64,000 nucleotides of DNA from Folioceros fuciformis (taxonomy: Eukaryota > Anthocerotophyta > Anthocerotopsida > Anthocerotales). The notes beneath the pieces are model-generated. The model was not told where the DNA came from. It did no database searches and saw only the letters and a list, made by a program, of their open reading frames with translations. The stretch is taken from NCBI GenBank assembly GCA_049999805.1, contig JBNGIO010006285.1, forward strand, positions 227,972 to 291,971. The letters are read 5' to 3'. How positions within the stretch are numbered: the stretch's first letter is position 1; each line of letters opens with the position of its first letter. This document shows positions 33,370 through 47,041 of the stretch, one piece after another. Made by a program: the position numbers and the translations under genes.

Positions 33370-34840
33370 ATGGATGCGGCGAGGAAGAAGGCGCTTGTAC
33401 GGTCCCGCATGAAGCAGGCCGCGCAGCAACGGGAGAAGCGGATAGACTCCCCTCTCGTGCGGTGCGTCTCTGCCCTGGCTGGTGGAGCCTGGTGATTCTA
33501 TTGCTTGTGCAACAAAATTTTGCTTCATACTGCTTCTTGAACAATTGTCTTGCTTTGACTGCTTGCTTGATTGCCACAGATACAACGAGCTAGGGCAGCC
33601 TGTGTGCAAGGTCTGCAATGTGGCAGTGAGGTCAGAGTCTTTGTGGCCTGCTCATCTCGTCTCCCGGCAGCACAAGGAGGTGAGGTGACGTGCTATTTGT
33701 GGACAAGAAAGGTCTTCCTTGATGGACTCGGCATGTCGGAGGTGAACTGACTGAGCTCAGGCGTGCAGGCCGCGGAGGACATCAAGGCAAGGGCCAAGGC
33801 TGCAGGTTTATCTTCAGGAGCACAGCCACCAATTCCTGCCGAGCCTGTTAGGATTGCTAAGGTCACGCCTCCTGTAGCAACAGCCGCTCCTGCTGGTAGT
33901 GGTCCTCCAGTTCCAGGCACCCGCACTTCCTCAGCTCTCCCGGTAGACTTTTTCGATGCTCCAGATGCCAAGAGGATCCGCTCATCAGGTATCAGCTGCT
34001 TCTGTTTTCTAACTTAACCAGCTGCTCCTGTGGAGTTGAGCCGTAGTGATTGACAGCTTCTCATCACGGCACCTTCATGTCCTTGTCTAGGACAGGAAGG
34101 ATCGAGAAAGGTGTAGCGGTCCCCCAAGAGGTGGTGGCAGTAGCCAATGAATCACCACAGGCTGATCCTGTTGAAGGGAAGGGTTCTCTGCCTGAAGGAT
34201 TTTTCGACAGTGTCCCGGCTGATCACAAGGCCCGCGGAAAAGAACCTCCCAAAGCTGATTTGAAGTAAGTTCGTTTTCCCACTGGCCTTCATCAGCCGTC
34301 CGAGAATGAAGTCATCCTTGTAAGGCTCCTCTAATCACATTGGCTCCTCAGCGACGAGTGGAAGGAGTTTCAGAAATCCATCCAGGACGATCTGAAAGAG
34401 GTGGATTATCGTCAAGAAGAAGAGGAGGTAAAGTCACCTTACCATGCACAACACTACGCCATAGTCGCTTCCATCGTGGCGGCTTCGTTAGGTAGTGACG
34501 CTCACGCGCTGTTTCCTTTGGGCCTACAGTATGACGCTGCTGAGGAAAGAGAAGCACGGGAAGAGCTTGAGCGAAGGTAATCCATCCACCTCTTTTGTCT
34601 CTGGGCCACACATTTGAACCCTGCAGTCATCTGAAACATTCTGTTCGTTCCGTGCACAGGACCTTGATGCTCAAGGTAGACATGTTTCGGAAAAAGCAGG
34701 AAGAGAAGGCAGCTGCTTTGGCTGCTGCGGTTGCCAAGGAGATGGACGCAGTGCAACCAGAGGAGGAGGATCCGTCGGGTAGCGACGATGACAGCGAGGA
34801 GGACACTTACTACGTGGATTGGCGAGCCAAACATCTGTAG
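33370..34840 (+). CDS. ZNF830/CCDC16-like zinc-finger protein
   Basis: Seven exons (33370-33461, 33580-33679, 33769-33988, 34096-34264, 34352-34427, 34530-34576, 34660-34840) close in frame to 294 residues. A basic N-terminus is followed by a matrin-type C2H2 finger, with Cys40, Cys43, His56 and His62 in CKVCNVAVRSESLWPAHLV. Then come a Pro/Ala-rich linker, two LPVDFFDAPDAKR / LPEGFFDSVPADHK-type motifs, a Glu-rich helical region and a C-terminal acidic patch ending YYVDWRAKHL. This order is that of ZNF830 (CCDC16/OMCG1), a nuclear protein linked to spliceosome and genome-stability functions in animals. The plant role is inferred only. Exon 4 uses the second AG after a tight pair; the first would shift the frame. 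Confidence 0.85.
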
Positions 34841-35652
34841 CTCACTGAAGCAAACGGCTTAGCTTGTAAGCTTTGCAACTCGTCGCCCACATGTAGCGAT
34901 TTAGTGCAGACACTTTGACACGATGTTCAGAGAAATGTCATCACCACCGTCATACCTTGATACGCGTACAGGTGATTATTTCTTTTCGATTATTCGTACA
35001 TTTGACTATGAATCACTGTGAAGTTGCGCGAAATCATGTAGGGCATGGCCTGTGTCTTTTTCATCTTACGATCGAGGTAGTTATCTCGATTTATTTACCT
35101 AGCGACGTGCCGTGTGTGTTCATAACCTCTGTTTATTCTGTAGTAGACGGTGTGTACATGTGTGAGCCTGACACATCGCCATTATTAACATGAGTTATAT
35201 ACCCGCGAGCTTCTAGGTCGCAGACAATAAGACAGGCGAGGAATTAGTATCTCGCTAGCAGAACTTTGGTGCCGCCTCTCCGCACCGCCGCCTTGAGAGG
35301 AGTCCCGGGTTGTTGTTGTGACAATTCCTGAATTCGTCGTGCATAGTGTCGGTGTGCTGTGGAGTCTGAGGCGGCAGCATCGCTATCAGCACGTAGTGCT
35401 GTGCACAGGAAGCCGAGAAGAATTGGTCCTGAAGCGGGAGCGCTGGGCTTTGGCTGGTCGCAATCCGTGCGGGCGGGGTGACTGTGTGGAGAGGGCGTAG
35501 AGACCGGCGGCGGTAGGGTTTCGGGTGCTGGATCGTGAATGTGCCGTGACGGGGTGACGGGAGTCAAGGGAAGGGAAGGCTAGGATTTGCCTTGACGCTG
35601 TTGCCAGTGCTTGCGGCACCAGTAGCGCGCTGCTATCCCGTACGCAGGGAAA
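34841..35652. other. Intergenic / ABCF1 promoter
   Basis: It holds the 3' UTR of the ZNF830-like gene and the leader of ABCF1. No conserved frame, repeat or RNA gene is seen. Confidence 0.5.
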
Positions 35653-37833
35653 ATGGTGTCGGACGCGAGCAAGAAGAAAGCTGCCGCTAAGAAGGCTGCA
35701 GCAGCTGCGAAGCGGGGTTCCAAGTCTACATCCGTGCCGAAGTTGGAGGATGCTGTCGAGAATGGCAACCTACAGAGGGCTGCCGATGAATTGATTGCTA
35801 TGCAGATCACGGATCGGACGTGCACGGGGGTCTTGGCATCGCACCCGCAGTCGAGGGATATTCATGTGAGTCGTCCTGAGCGATAGGGTTTAATTGCGGT
35901 CTGGCTGAGGGCTAGGAGCCGATGAGCGGTAGTGATTTGTATGCTGTGAACGATGGCCTGTAATGCTTTGGTTGTTTTTGCTGTGCTTTAGATTGAGAGC
36001 TTGTCTGTGACATTTCACGGTCACGAGCTGGTGTCCGATTCTACGCTTGAGCTCAATTATGGGAGGTAAGTTTCGCACTGGCGGCCTTGTTTTTTTCTGA
36101 GCGTGGGAACGTTAGTTTGTCGACGCTGAATGGCTTCGTCTGTCCTAGTACAGGCGCTATGGATTGTTGGGATTGAATGGTTGCGGAAAGTCGACGCTGC
36201 TGACCGCCATAGGGTGTCGGGAGGTTCCCATACCGGATCATATGGACATCTACCATCTGACCAGGGAGATTGATGCCACGGACTTGACTGCGCTAGAGGC
36301 TGTAATGAACGTCGATGCTGAGCGGCTGAAACTTGAACGAGAAGTTGAGAGGCTTGCAGCTCAGGTTTGTTCTGGTCGATGGCGATGAAGTATTTCGCAG
36401 TTCTAGTACTACGCTATTTTGGAGACCGTGAGATCCACCATGTTGTTTGTCTTTGCAGGATGATGGTGGGGGAGAAGCTTTGGATCGCTTGTATGAAAGG
36501 CTTGAAGCCATGGATTCTTCCACAGCAGAGAAAAGGGCTGCAGAAATTCTGCATGGCCTTGGTTTCACCAAAAAAATGCAAGCGAAGAAGACACGGGACT
36601 TCTCTGGAGGATGGAGAATGAGAATTGCATTGGCTAGGGCCCTGTTCATGAACCCCACCATTCTTCTCCTGGACGAGCCCACCAATCATTTGGGTAAGTG
36701 TAGACAAAAATGGAGCCCTCGGGTGCTAGCTTTGTCACTCAAAGGTGCTGACAGAGCATTGGTGTTGTTTGCTTTTGTCAGATTTGGAAGCCTGTGTGTG
36801 GCTGGAAGAAACTCTGAAGAAGTTTGACAGAATTCTAGTGGTGGTCTCGCACTCCCAAGATTTTCTTAATGGAGTTTGCACGAACATCATTCACATGCAA
36901 AACAAGAAGTTGAAGTTCTACTCGGGCAATTATGATCAGTATGTGCAGACGCGATCAGAGTTGGAGGAGAATCAGATGAAGCAGTACAGGTGGGAACAAG
37001 AACAGATTGCCGGTATGAAAGAATATATCGCAAGGTTTGGCCACGGTTCTGCAAAGCTTGCACGACAAGCTCAAAGTAAGGAGAAGACTTTGGCGAAGAT
37101 GGAAAGGGGGGGTCTGACGGAGAAGGTTTCCAAAGACAAGGTTTTGGTTTTCAGGTTCACAGATGTTGGCAAGCTTCCTCCGCCAGTTCTCCAGTTTGTG
37201 GAAGTTGATTTTGGGTATACAGCCGATTCTTTCATATACCGGAAGATAGACTTTGGTGTGGATCTCGATTCACGGATAGCACTTGTTGGGCCTAATGGTG
37301 CTGGCAAAAGCACTCTGCTGAAATTGATGACCGGAGAGCTCGTGCCAGTAGATGGCATGGTAAGGCGTCACAACCATCTGCGTATAGCACAGTATCATCA
37401 GCACTTGACAGAGACCCTGGATTTGAGTATGTCAGCCCTGCAGTATATGATGAGTGAGTATCCAGGACTTGAAGAAGAGAAGATGCGTGCAGCCATTGGT
37501 AAGTTTGGATTGACGGGTAAAGCCCAAATAATGCCTATGGGAAATTTGTCCGATGGACAGAAAAGTAGAGTCATTTTTGCCTGGTTGGCGTGGAGACTTC
37601 CTCATCTGCTTCTGCTGGATGAACCTACCAATCATCTTGACATAGAGACTATCGACTCTTTAGCTGATGCGTTGAATGAGTGGGATGGCGGTTTGGTGCT
37701 TGTCAGTCACGACTTCAGACTCATTAACCAAGTAGCCAAGGAGATTTGGGTTTGTGAGAACAAAGCAGTCAGCAGGTGGGAGGGTGACATTATGGACTTC
37801 AAGCAACACTTGAAGAAGAAAGCAGGTCTCTAA
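35653..37833 (+). CDS. ABCF1: ABC-F family ATPase ABCF1 (GCN20-like)
   Basis: Five exons (35653-35865, 35992-36065, 36154-36364, 36459-36693, 36782-37833) close in frame to 594 residues, about the length of Arabidopsis ABCF1. A Lys/Ala-rich N-terminus precedes two ATP-binding domains without membrane segments. NBD1 has Walker [10 protein letters not shown] (about 102-110), signature FSGGWRMR and Walker [15 protein letters not shown]2 has Walker [10 protein letters not shown] (about 414), signature LSDGQKSR (about 499) and [17 protein letters not shown] is normal for this subfamily. ABCF proteins act on ribosomes; plant ABCF1/GCN1-GCN20-type members are tied to translation control. The G of the Asp codon after the first Walker B is split by an intron. 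Confidence 0.95.
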
Positions 37834-39386
37834 GTCCGCGGGATGTCTCTTGTTGGGATTGGTACTGCGGGATGTCTATTCTGGCAACCTAGGAACCGAA
37901 TGGATGTTGGCACTCCGTGGAGACAATGAGACGGGTGTCTTAATTCTGTAGGTGCCTCATGTTGTTCTGTGATTGTGATCTCCACTTGGCGAAAAGCTGG
38001 TCTTAGCAGGCTGTCATGTAAGAGTAGTGCGCGGAGGGGAAATGTATGTTGGCGAGGCGGGATGTAGGAGTGTGGCAAGTTTTTCCCATGCCGAGTAATG
38101 TCTAGTCACTGGCGCTCTAAGCAAAGCCGGTGGCACCCATTGGTTGTCCCGACTAATTTTTATGAAGCTCTAGTAGGGTCTCTTAACATCTTTGTCGAGT
38201 TACTTAAGTATGTCCGGACAATGTCGTTCATATATTGAACGTTTAGTCGTTCATTGTGATTTGACTGATATATCATATTTTACCTTCACGGCACCATATA
38301 CCACCCCTTGGTATGGCGTACCGAATGCACGCGGGTATGACCAAGATTTTTCCCGCCCTAGTCTTCCGTACGCCGTATTTATTTGGTGTCTCTTAAATAT
38401 ATTTTAACTCGAGTATGTTTCTACGCTACACGCCTCTAGCAATGCCATTCTGTGCCCACTCTCAGACTCTCCTCCCGCATGTCTGCCCTCCCTCCCCTAC
38501 ATCCCCCCAACGATTCTTTCTGCCTTCCACCTCCGTCCTGCGTGCCACATGTACGCTGTTTCCCTCCCCGAAGGCCCAAAGGACTTCTTCCCCGCATGGA
38601 CAGTCTGAAGAGCGCCTGCCTCCGCTCCCCCTGGCTGCTTGGACGCTCTAGTTTTTGCAGAGCGCCGACGCCATGGTTGGACGGCCACCACGCCCCTAGC
38701 CTCCGTATCTTTCCCTTCCTCCTCTCCTCTGCGTCACGAAGAGGTATGAAATATATAAAATATTAATATTGCGTACGAAGTTTAGAAACACTTTTTTTCA
38801 CTCCCGCGCCTTTCTGATCGCGGTACCTTGCTGTCAATTCATCCTACGTGTCCTACCATCGGGTTTACGAAACAAGTTTCTCCGTCCCGTGTTCCTTCAC
38901 TTACTCGTTCGTGTGGTTCGTATGATCACAAGTACTTACTGTTTGTATGTACACCATCCATCTTACGTCGCCAAACCTGGGAACATTACAGATATTGTGG
39001 ATGATGTGAACCGGAAATGATATGGGTCCGTGTGGAATGGGTTCATGCGCGGTTAATATTCAAAACCCTAAACCTGAGGCTATGAAGGTTTTGGAATGAT
39101 TCGCCGCGGCTTGGTGAGGAGGCAGTGGAGGAGGATGTCGTTAAGGATGCAGAAAGCGTTCTGCCTCTAAGAAGCAGCTGATGGCCAGAATGGAGTACCG
39201 AGCTTGCCTCCTCTTCTGATTTCATCCCAGGTGCTCCTACAGTGGAGTGTGCGCTATTCCTTGGTAGCATGCCATTTTGCTGCACATCCACCCATGTACT
39301 TAAAGTGATCTGCAGCGACGTTCCCTGCAAGCTTCTGGATATGAATGAAAAGGGAGGGCAGTGACTCTAACTCAAATAACTTCAAT
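37834..39386. other. Intergenic between convergent ABCF1 and THADA genes
   Basis: Short frames only (38192-39020 plus, 39043-39330 minus), with no domain. The 3' UTRs lie at both ends. A short hairpin GTTCA-TATAT-TGAAC sits near 38227-38241. Nothing else is seen. Confidence 0.5.
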
Positions 39387-42300
39387 TCATAAAATCAAAA
39401 ACAAGGTCTCAAAGTCATCACAGAGCGCCCTTCCTATAAAAGTTCGGAACTCTGTGATAGACAAGTCATAAGTATGACAATACCCCTGGTAGACTGTGAG
39501 CAGTCTCAAGAACGTGTTTGAAATGAGAGGATTCAGTGGTAATTGCTTCAGCAGGCTAGTCAGTTCAAGCACTCCTGTCACAACTTCTTCTTCCTCGCCG
39601 AGGGGGCCTGCCAGCGTGAGAAGGCCAAGCAAGCTGCGATATAGGCCTTTGAAAGCGTCTTGATGATTGGTTACACCTCCTAGCCAACGCATGTTCACCT
39701 GTAGCTGCACAGCAGACCTTGCAGAAGCCAGGGCTTGTAACAAGAAGCGCTGTCTCCACAGTCTCATCCACTCTTCCATCTGCCTAGCAACTACTGGTTT
39801 AGTGTCTTGCCCAGCCTCGTGAAGTATATCGATGCCACCAAACAGGCCTTGGCCGCCGTCTTTCAAGAAACGCAATAAGCCACGCTCACCACTGATCACC
39901 GACCTCCCATGACCTTGTAACAGTATTTGAAGGTGGTAGCTACTGAGCTGTACAAAGAAGAATTCTTCCTCATGGTGGTTGTCTAGCTCTTTGTCAAACA
40001 GCCGCCGAACCAGATCCGTGCAGTGATAAACATCACTGCCGTTATCTGTTCCTATCATCAGCCGGGCAAGATAATCCCAGTACCCCATCCAAAACCCAAA
40101 ATGCTTTGTAAGAAACGAAAAACTCAGCTGCACAACTCTCTCAACCTGAGCAGGGATGGGCTTGACTGGACCCTTAGATTTTCCTCTCACGGCTATAATT
40201 TCCAAAACTGACAGAGCAAGATTTTGCCGAAGTTCCTGATCTTCATCCTCCAGAAGCTTAATAGCAATGGACCAGACAGTTAAGATGGAGCTTGCGTACC
40301 ATTCTAAGGCTTCCACGTTCTTGCCTTCTAGTACCCTCGCTTTCAGTACATGCCCAACCCATACGGCCTCTTGTAAGAGCCCACAAGCTGCAACAGCCTC
40401 AGCTGTGGCACGACGGAATTTCACTCCTTCACTTGCTTGGCTATGCATTATCAGCAATTGAAGGAACTTATCAATTCTTTCTTGAATGCTCTTGGAAAGG
40501 AGGAGAGAAGATGGCGCCACAGTTAGATCTGTTTCACTTCTGCTCCGTTCCGCAGAACAGGCAAGTTGGTCCTTGTCACCATTCCTCATACGGTTGGCTA
40601 TTGTTGCAACAGAAAGGTTTGTAGATTGAGGGACGGTAACAAAAACGGTTGGACCGGGGAACTTGACTGCTTCCTGCTGATCGTGCCGTATCTGGAGAAC
40701 TAATTGCCCTAGGCACCCACCCAGACATCGTACAGCTATCTCTCTGGTCTTGCTGTGTCTTGATTTTCCATAAACTATTATCAATCTGTCCAATAATTGG
40801 AGCACAGACGACCCTTGGCCCCACACAGAATCTGTGCATAGGTCTTTGGCCGTGTCTTGCCCCTGAGTCCCTTCCACAACACTTCTCAGAGCATAGATCT
40901 TACTCCAACAGAAGAAGACACCTAGAATGCTCCGAACGCAACCGGGATGACTCTCAATGTCTAACCGATCTAAACACACCGGTTGCAGTAGTTCGACAAC
41001 CAGGGTAAGTAGTTTACTCAGCCTTTGGGCACCATGTACCAACTGAAGTTGTTGATTGTTCACGAGAACATGTTGGAAAAACTTTCGCAAGACCTTCAGA
41101 GTTGCAAATCGGATTTCATACTTATCATCGCAAAGAGCCTGACTCAATTGCACTTTCAACATACTGTAAGAAAAAGCACCAATGGAGTGCCCAGTAGATC
41201 CACCTTGTGGAGGCCTGGCAACCGTCCCATCTGCCCCGGAGACAGCGGTATTACCCCAATATCCATCCACCCCTTCGACATTGTCAAGCCAATTGCGCAG
41301 ACCAATTCTAAAATATACAGAGGCTGCTATTTCCCGCAAAATAGTGAACGAAGAGTCGTCTATGGCTTCTGCTCTCCTTTTGTACTCAGTTAGGCATTCC
41401 ATACACAAGTGTACCAGAGACGATTCCAGGCCATAAAAAATTTGACATGCTTCGATTTGCAACATGTGGCACGTCCTCCCAACCTCCAACAATCCATCTA
41501 ACAATTGTAAAAACCCCCCAACCACCATGTGGCAACGACAGAGCTCCACAGAACCAAGCCACAAGAATCTCTCAAGAGTCATAGCAACCATGGTAACAGT
41601 TTTGCATCTCTCCTCTACGTCTGGAATACCTGCACAATTGGAAGTCAAAAGAATGTGCATTTGCAACACAATGCCGTGGACAGCATTAAATGATAGAGTT
41701 TTCCTCTGTTGTTCAGGCAAGCTCCCTGCCAGCCCGACAAGCACACTACACAAATGCTCCTTAGAAACAAGCGGTGCTAATGCCCGAGATGCAAGGACCC
41801 GTACGTGTTGATTACGCTGTGTAGCACATCGAGTTACATACGGCATGAAAGCTGAGGGACTTAGCCAATCTTCACCATCATTATTTATCAAAGATGGTTT
41901 AAGCCGTGATAGAATAATTAGAACTGGGCCCAAACTTGGGTGCAGCCTGTTTGCCACCCCTGCACCCTCATTTAATCCACCACCCGTCCCATGCTCTAAC
42001 TGAAAAGTTGCAGACTGCAGTTCTTCCAATAAAAATGGATGCAGAGCTGGATACCTACAACCGAAAGAGACCGTGGTTACTAGAATGAGGCAGGTCAGTT
42101 TCCGAATACAACTTACTGCCAAGTATCACCATGTCACTCGGATGAATAAACAGCTGTTACCTGTGGAAAAACTCAAATCCAGTGATGGCTCGACGTGCTG
42201 ACTCCCGTTTGTATGCATTCAAAAATCCAATCGTGCGATGCACAAGTGCAGTAAACGCTATAGTTGCACTATTCCTCACTTCCCAATGTCGGGACGAGAA

Positions 42301-45300
42301 TGCTCTAATGGCAACAATTAGTCCCTCTGCACAAAATCCCGAAGTATCTGTTGCCAAATTCGTGTCATGAAAGGCTACTCTCATAACATTAAAGCAATGA
42401 ACGGCTGGAACAACTCCATCATCACGTGATTTGAGAGCCCCAGGCAAATCCTTTTCCACATTCTCCAAACCCACATCACCACCAGCCATGCTTTCCCTTT
42501 TCAGTACTGCCGACATGGCATCATTTTCTTTTCCTGCCTCTGACAGAAAGTTATTTGCCGTATTCAGTATCCATCTCATCGCTGCAGGAAGGAGCTTCTT
42601 AGGTGCACCATCAGGCTCCGACAGAAACAGGGCAAGAAATGCTGCAGGGATCCCAGCACTCCTCCTGAGAAGATCATCAACAGTCTGCCCCTCTGCACCA
42701 GTATGTTTCATAAGCTGCTCCAGCCAAGCTTCTGGCATGGCATTCAACCTGACAGCAGAAATCCATATGGTGAGACAACAAAACTTAAATAATGAGTACA
42801 ACAGAGGGTGCCTGAGCACTACGTCAACCACTAAATTTCCTTTGGAAAGCCATACAAACGGCAATACAAAATGAGGTTAGGGAGGTTTGCATACCGTGGA
42901 TCATTCGACCGCAGAAGACGGTCACAAAGCGCTGTGAACCCAGCCCTAGTCTTGTCGATTGCACCATTATGCTTCATTGATAAAAGGACTTGCAGAAAGT
43001 GCTCACCAATGTTCTCAAGCTGCTTTGTATCCAACAGGATTCCTTCATCATTTGAAATGTCTCCTGTAAGGGAAGCCTCCAACAAGAACCCGTGGCCATC
43101 ATCAGTAGTTGAGTCAGCACTCTCAATGGTAGACCCTGGTAATGGAACTCTTCTGGTGATTGTGCCAAGTAGAAGACTAACCTGCGAACGGGTTCAAGAT
43201 TTGCACTGCACATCAGCACTCACACTAACAGCATCCGAACGGTTACCACACACATGCCACGATACTTTCCATTCTTTACCTCCTTCATTGAAAGCCAGCA
43301 CCCAACCATCACCATCTGCTCCACGGGTGCTAGGCCTTCCTCATCGTCACTCTCTTCCATGTACCCTGCTGCCTCTGCATGGATGCCAGCTTTTGGACCG
43401 TCCCCAGCATGATCATCCTTAATTAACTCATCTGGGCTCAGTCCAAACCTTTCCTGAATATTCAGAGCATCAGCTGATACAACCCACAGGGCAAGGGTGG
43501 TCACGTGCAATAGGAGACTAAGAAGCCTCTCCAGAGCAGTCCGAATGCATGAGGAAGCCATTCGGATGGCTGTAGATGAGAAATCAATCTCATCCATTGT
43601 GTACCGGAGGACCAGCAAAACACCATGCACAAAACTCTGCTCGCATGCTTTCACAAGATTCCGATCTCCTTCACCAACACCCCATTCTAGCCAGTTATTA
43701 AGCGACTCTATGTAAGCACCAATAGCTGCCCCGATTCGATGCATCTCAGAATTTGAATTATTCTCGGACTGTCTGGACTGCTTGACTACATGGGGCTCAG
43801 GATGCATTTCCACAGTCCATCCGAGGTGGCAGACATACTTTTGAAAGATCAGACGTAGAGCTAAGGCACCAGCATCACTTTCTCTTACACGAGGGCTTTG
43901 CACCAATCCTTTCACCCAAACCAAAACTTTCTCAACTTCCACTTCTGAATCCAGGCCAGGCAAAGGAGTCGGAAACCTTGTCAGAACCTTAAAAGCACCT
44001 TCTCTCAGCCTATCCCAGCTATCAACAAGGGAACCGAAAACAACAGACGTTGACTCAGGAGAGAGTAGTCCTTTGTTGTATGGGGAGAAGTCATTTGAAT
44101 CCAGAAGCGGAGAAGAGCTGTAACGACCAGACCTTTTGGCGCAAGGATCAGACAAGTCCCAGACCTCAATAAGTGCGTTTAAAATCTCCATAGCCATGTT
44201 CTTGCGCTCATAAGGAGCAGAAGGATAAAGTGAACAGACAACGAGCTGACTCAACCACTGCATTAAATGCTGCATATCCTCCACACTAACAACAATACTG
44301 TTCTGGTCAACTTCAGGATCGGCCATTGCCAAGTGCTGCAACTCTTCAGATGATAAGTGCTCACTTCCAGTCCTGTTGGGGAAGTAGTTGCTTTGACTGC
44401 CGTTCACAGCTCTTTTGCAGCGATCAAACTGAAGTTTCTTCTCTCTCTCCACAGCAGTTCGTACTCGTATGAAGAATTTCTTCAACAGGCTTATCCACTT
44501 CATACGAAATCCTGTAGATGAGCACCGCATATTCAGTGGTAGAGCGATATGCAATAACCTCAATTCCAAGGGAGATGGCATGGATGCTGTCTTCGGGCTT
44601 AGGCAAATTAATTCAGCAATATCCACTCTGACCCCATCTTCCATGTGGGTTACAGCTGCTTCCAGCAAAGACATGGGCACTGAGATTGGCTGCCCCCTTA
44701 CCAAGAAAACTGCCGATGTCTGTGTAAGGGAACCAAACGTGCTCTCTTTCCCACAAGGAAGTTCACCACAGTATGTAATAGCTCCATCCATAAGCGCCGC
44801 AGACCGAGCCACCTTTAGAATTGAGATGAGAGCTGCTACCTGTTGTTCACTTGTGATACTCTCTGGTAATCCGGCTGCTCCTTCAAGCTCATTCCAAGAA
44901 AAGCTACTTGTATGCTCATTGGAGTCCATGCCCGAAATGCAAGATTCAGGGCCAGTGGAAGAGTCTGACTTGGCCTCATTCAGCACAAAGGCAAGCATGG
45001 GCAATAGGGCATCAGGATCAATTTCCAAGGCCACAGGAACAGCATAGATGTTCAGATTGTTGCGCAACCTGGTGTTCCCAGCAACGAGTCCAGCTAACAA
45101 GGCAGGAACCCAGAGTCTTCTGAACGTCAGGCTGCCCACCGTTACACCCTGGGAGCTCCAATAGTCCTCCCGTAACCGCTCAAGAAAGGATTTTAAAAAC
45201 GAGCTGACAGAGCAGCAGACATCATCATCCTGAAGAGCAAAGATAGTCTCGTGCAGAAGATTAGGACTCATTTCCAGCAGCCTTTTCGCTCCAAGTCGCA

Positions 45301-47041
45301 AAGATAAAGAGGCAAGAGGCACATACCGGCCCTTCCTGTGACCCCCTACTGATAGCAGATCAGTTGCAAGATCCAGGAGAAACTGTTCAGTCGCGGACTT
45401 GGTAGATTTGATACACTGTTCTTCACTATCGCTATGTGGGTGGTGGCCCAGCTGCATCTCTGCAGATAAAGTCGCCAGCGGCAAGTCCTCATATGCTTGT
45501 GGAGCCAGCGAGTGAGTCAAGGCACCAGTTGTTTTCATAGGGTCATGAACGGACTGCACATCAATCAGCAAATCGAAAACGATCTGAACCTGCTTCACTG
45601 TTTGCGTGAGAGGATCCTCCCAGTTGTTCCACACAATCTGCAGCACCTGCTTAATCATGGAGACCGGGAGCGGATTATAAGCCTCGAGAGACAATTGATG
45701 CTTTGCGGCAGCCTGTGAGAACTCTACAGCCGAAATACTCGTCACATCTCCAGTGATGGACGCTTTGATCTGCTGCAGGCACATCTGAGCAGCGGTAATG
45801 GTATGAAACTTGAAATGGCTGTCGATAGCCCTCTCGCAAAGGCTGCACAAGGCAGGAAGAATTCCATCGTACAGAAGCGTCCATACTGTCCACGTCCGAT
45901 CCGCCACTGGTGGCATCGATGCCAGCTCTCCTGGTGTTTCCTGAGGAACACGGACGAGGTGAGCATTCAGAGCAGATCGTGGTATACCAGTGAGCAGCCC
46001 ACGGTAAACGCAAAGCTTTCCGAAGTCGGAGAAGCTCCCAATCTCCGTCGCAAGAGTGCTCCCCCGTTTCGCATGAATAGCAACCTCCAGCATCCCCCGG
46101 TGCCCCTGCTCAAACAACAAACCGTGCTCTTCAGAAAGGAGAGCGTAACGGACACTTGTCGAGCGAAAAGCAGCGCTGGCAAACATGAAGGCAAGAGACT
46201 GAGGACACATCCCGATCTGGGATGCAGCACACAATGCCACTCCTGCGCCTACTACACAGTCACGAGACAAGTGCGTGCATTGCAGCACAGACAAGATGAC
46301 TTCTACTGATGCCAGATAAACTTCATCAAGGTCTCCTTGCAAACGCTCCTGAGAATCAGCAGGGCACCTGAAACTCCCGGAGAACCCCTGCAGTAAATAG
46401 TACAAAGCAGACATGGAATCCTGGCATTCCTCCATTGTCTTGGGAGTCGGCCGCCCGCCCTGCCTGGCATGCGCAAGAACGTCCTCCACATTGCGACACA
46501 GAGAAAGTACGATGGGCTTCAGGCAGTGTTCGGTGACTCTCCGCACCAGCCCGGACCTCTGCGGTAGGGTTGCCAGGGAGGTGGCCAGCCCGGTGAGAGC
46601 GAACTTGCGCTCCTTGCAGCCCCCGGCACCGTAATCCTGGCAGCCCTGGTAGAAGGCATCCTGCACCCAGCCGACTCTCTCAGCCGGGAACTGGTGGAGA
46701 AAAACGGTGAGCAATCCTTTGTGCAGGGGTCGGGAATTCTCCCCGAATACCAACTCCGCGTACAAGCTAAGGGCCCGCCTCGCATCCGGTTCCAGTTCCT
46801 GTTCCTCTTGGCCCGCTCTGCACAGCCCCACCAGCTGGTCTGACAGCCGCTTCACAGCAGCAATCTGCGCAAACGTGTTGGCCATCTGCACGAACTCCCT
46901 CAGAGCTGCCCCGAATGAACTCACTTCGGGAACATCCGATGCTGCAAGTGCCAGCAAATCCTTGTCCGCGGAAGGGGGCAATGTCAAACCCCGGTCCGTC
47001 CAGCGCTTTCTCCTCTGCTGGGCTCTCCACTTAGCCGCCAT
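39387..47041 (-). CDS. THADA/TRM732-like tRNA methylation scaffold (DUF2428)
   Basis: Four exons (47041-43280, 43181-42895, 42748-42161, 42054-39387) close in frame to 2,434 residues. It is a giant helical-repeat protein starting MAAKWRAQQRRKRW like plant THADA proteins. The DUF2428 core falls at about 1350-1560: RRSAGIPAAFLALFLSEPDG, HCFNVMRVAFHDTNL, and SRHWEVRNSATIAFTALVHR, then YPALHPFLLEEL. Yeast Trm732 and human THADA partner Trm7/FTSJ1 for 2'-O-methylation of tRNA position 32, and the plant homologue is expected to do the same. The first exon (3.76 kb) encodes the N-terminal half uninterrupted. An acidic stretch MEESDDEEGLAP precedes the first splice. Confidence 0.9.
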
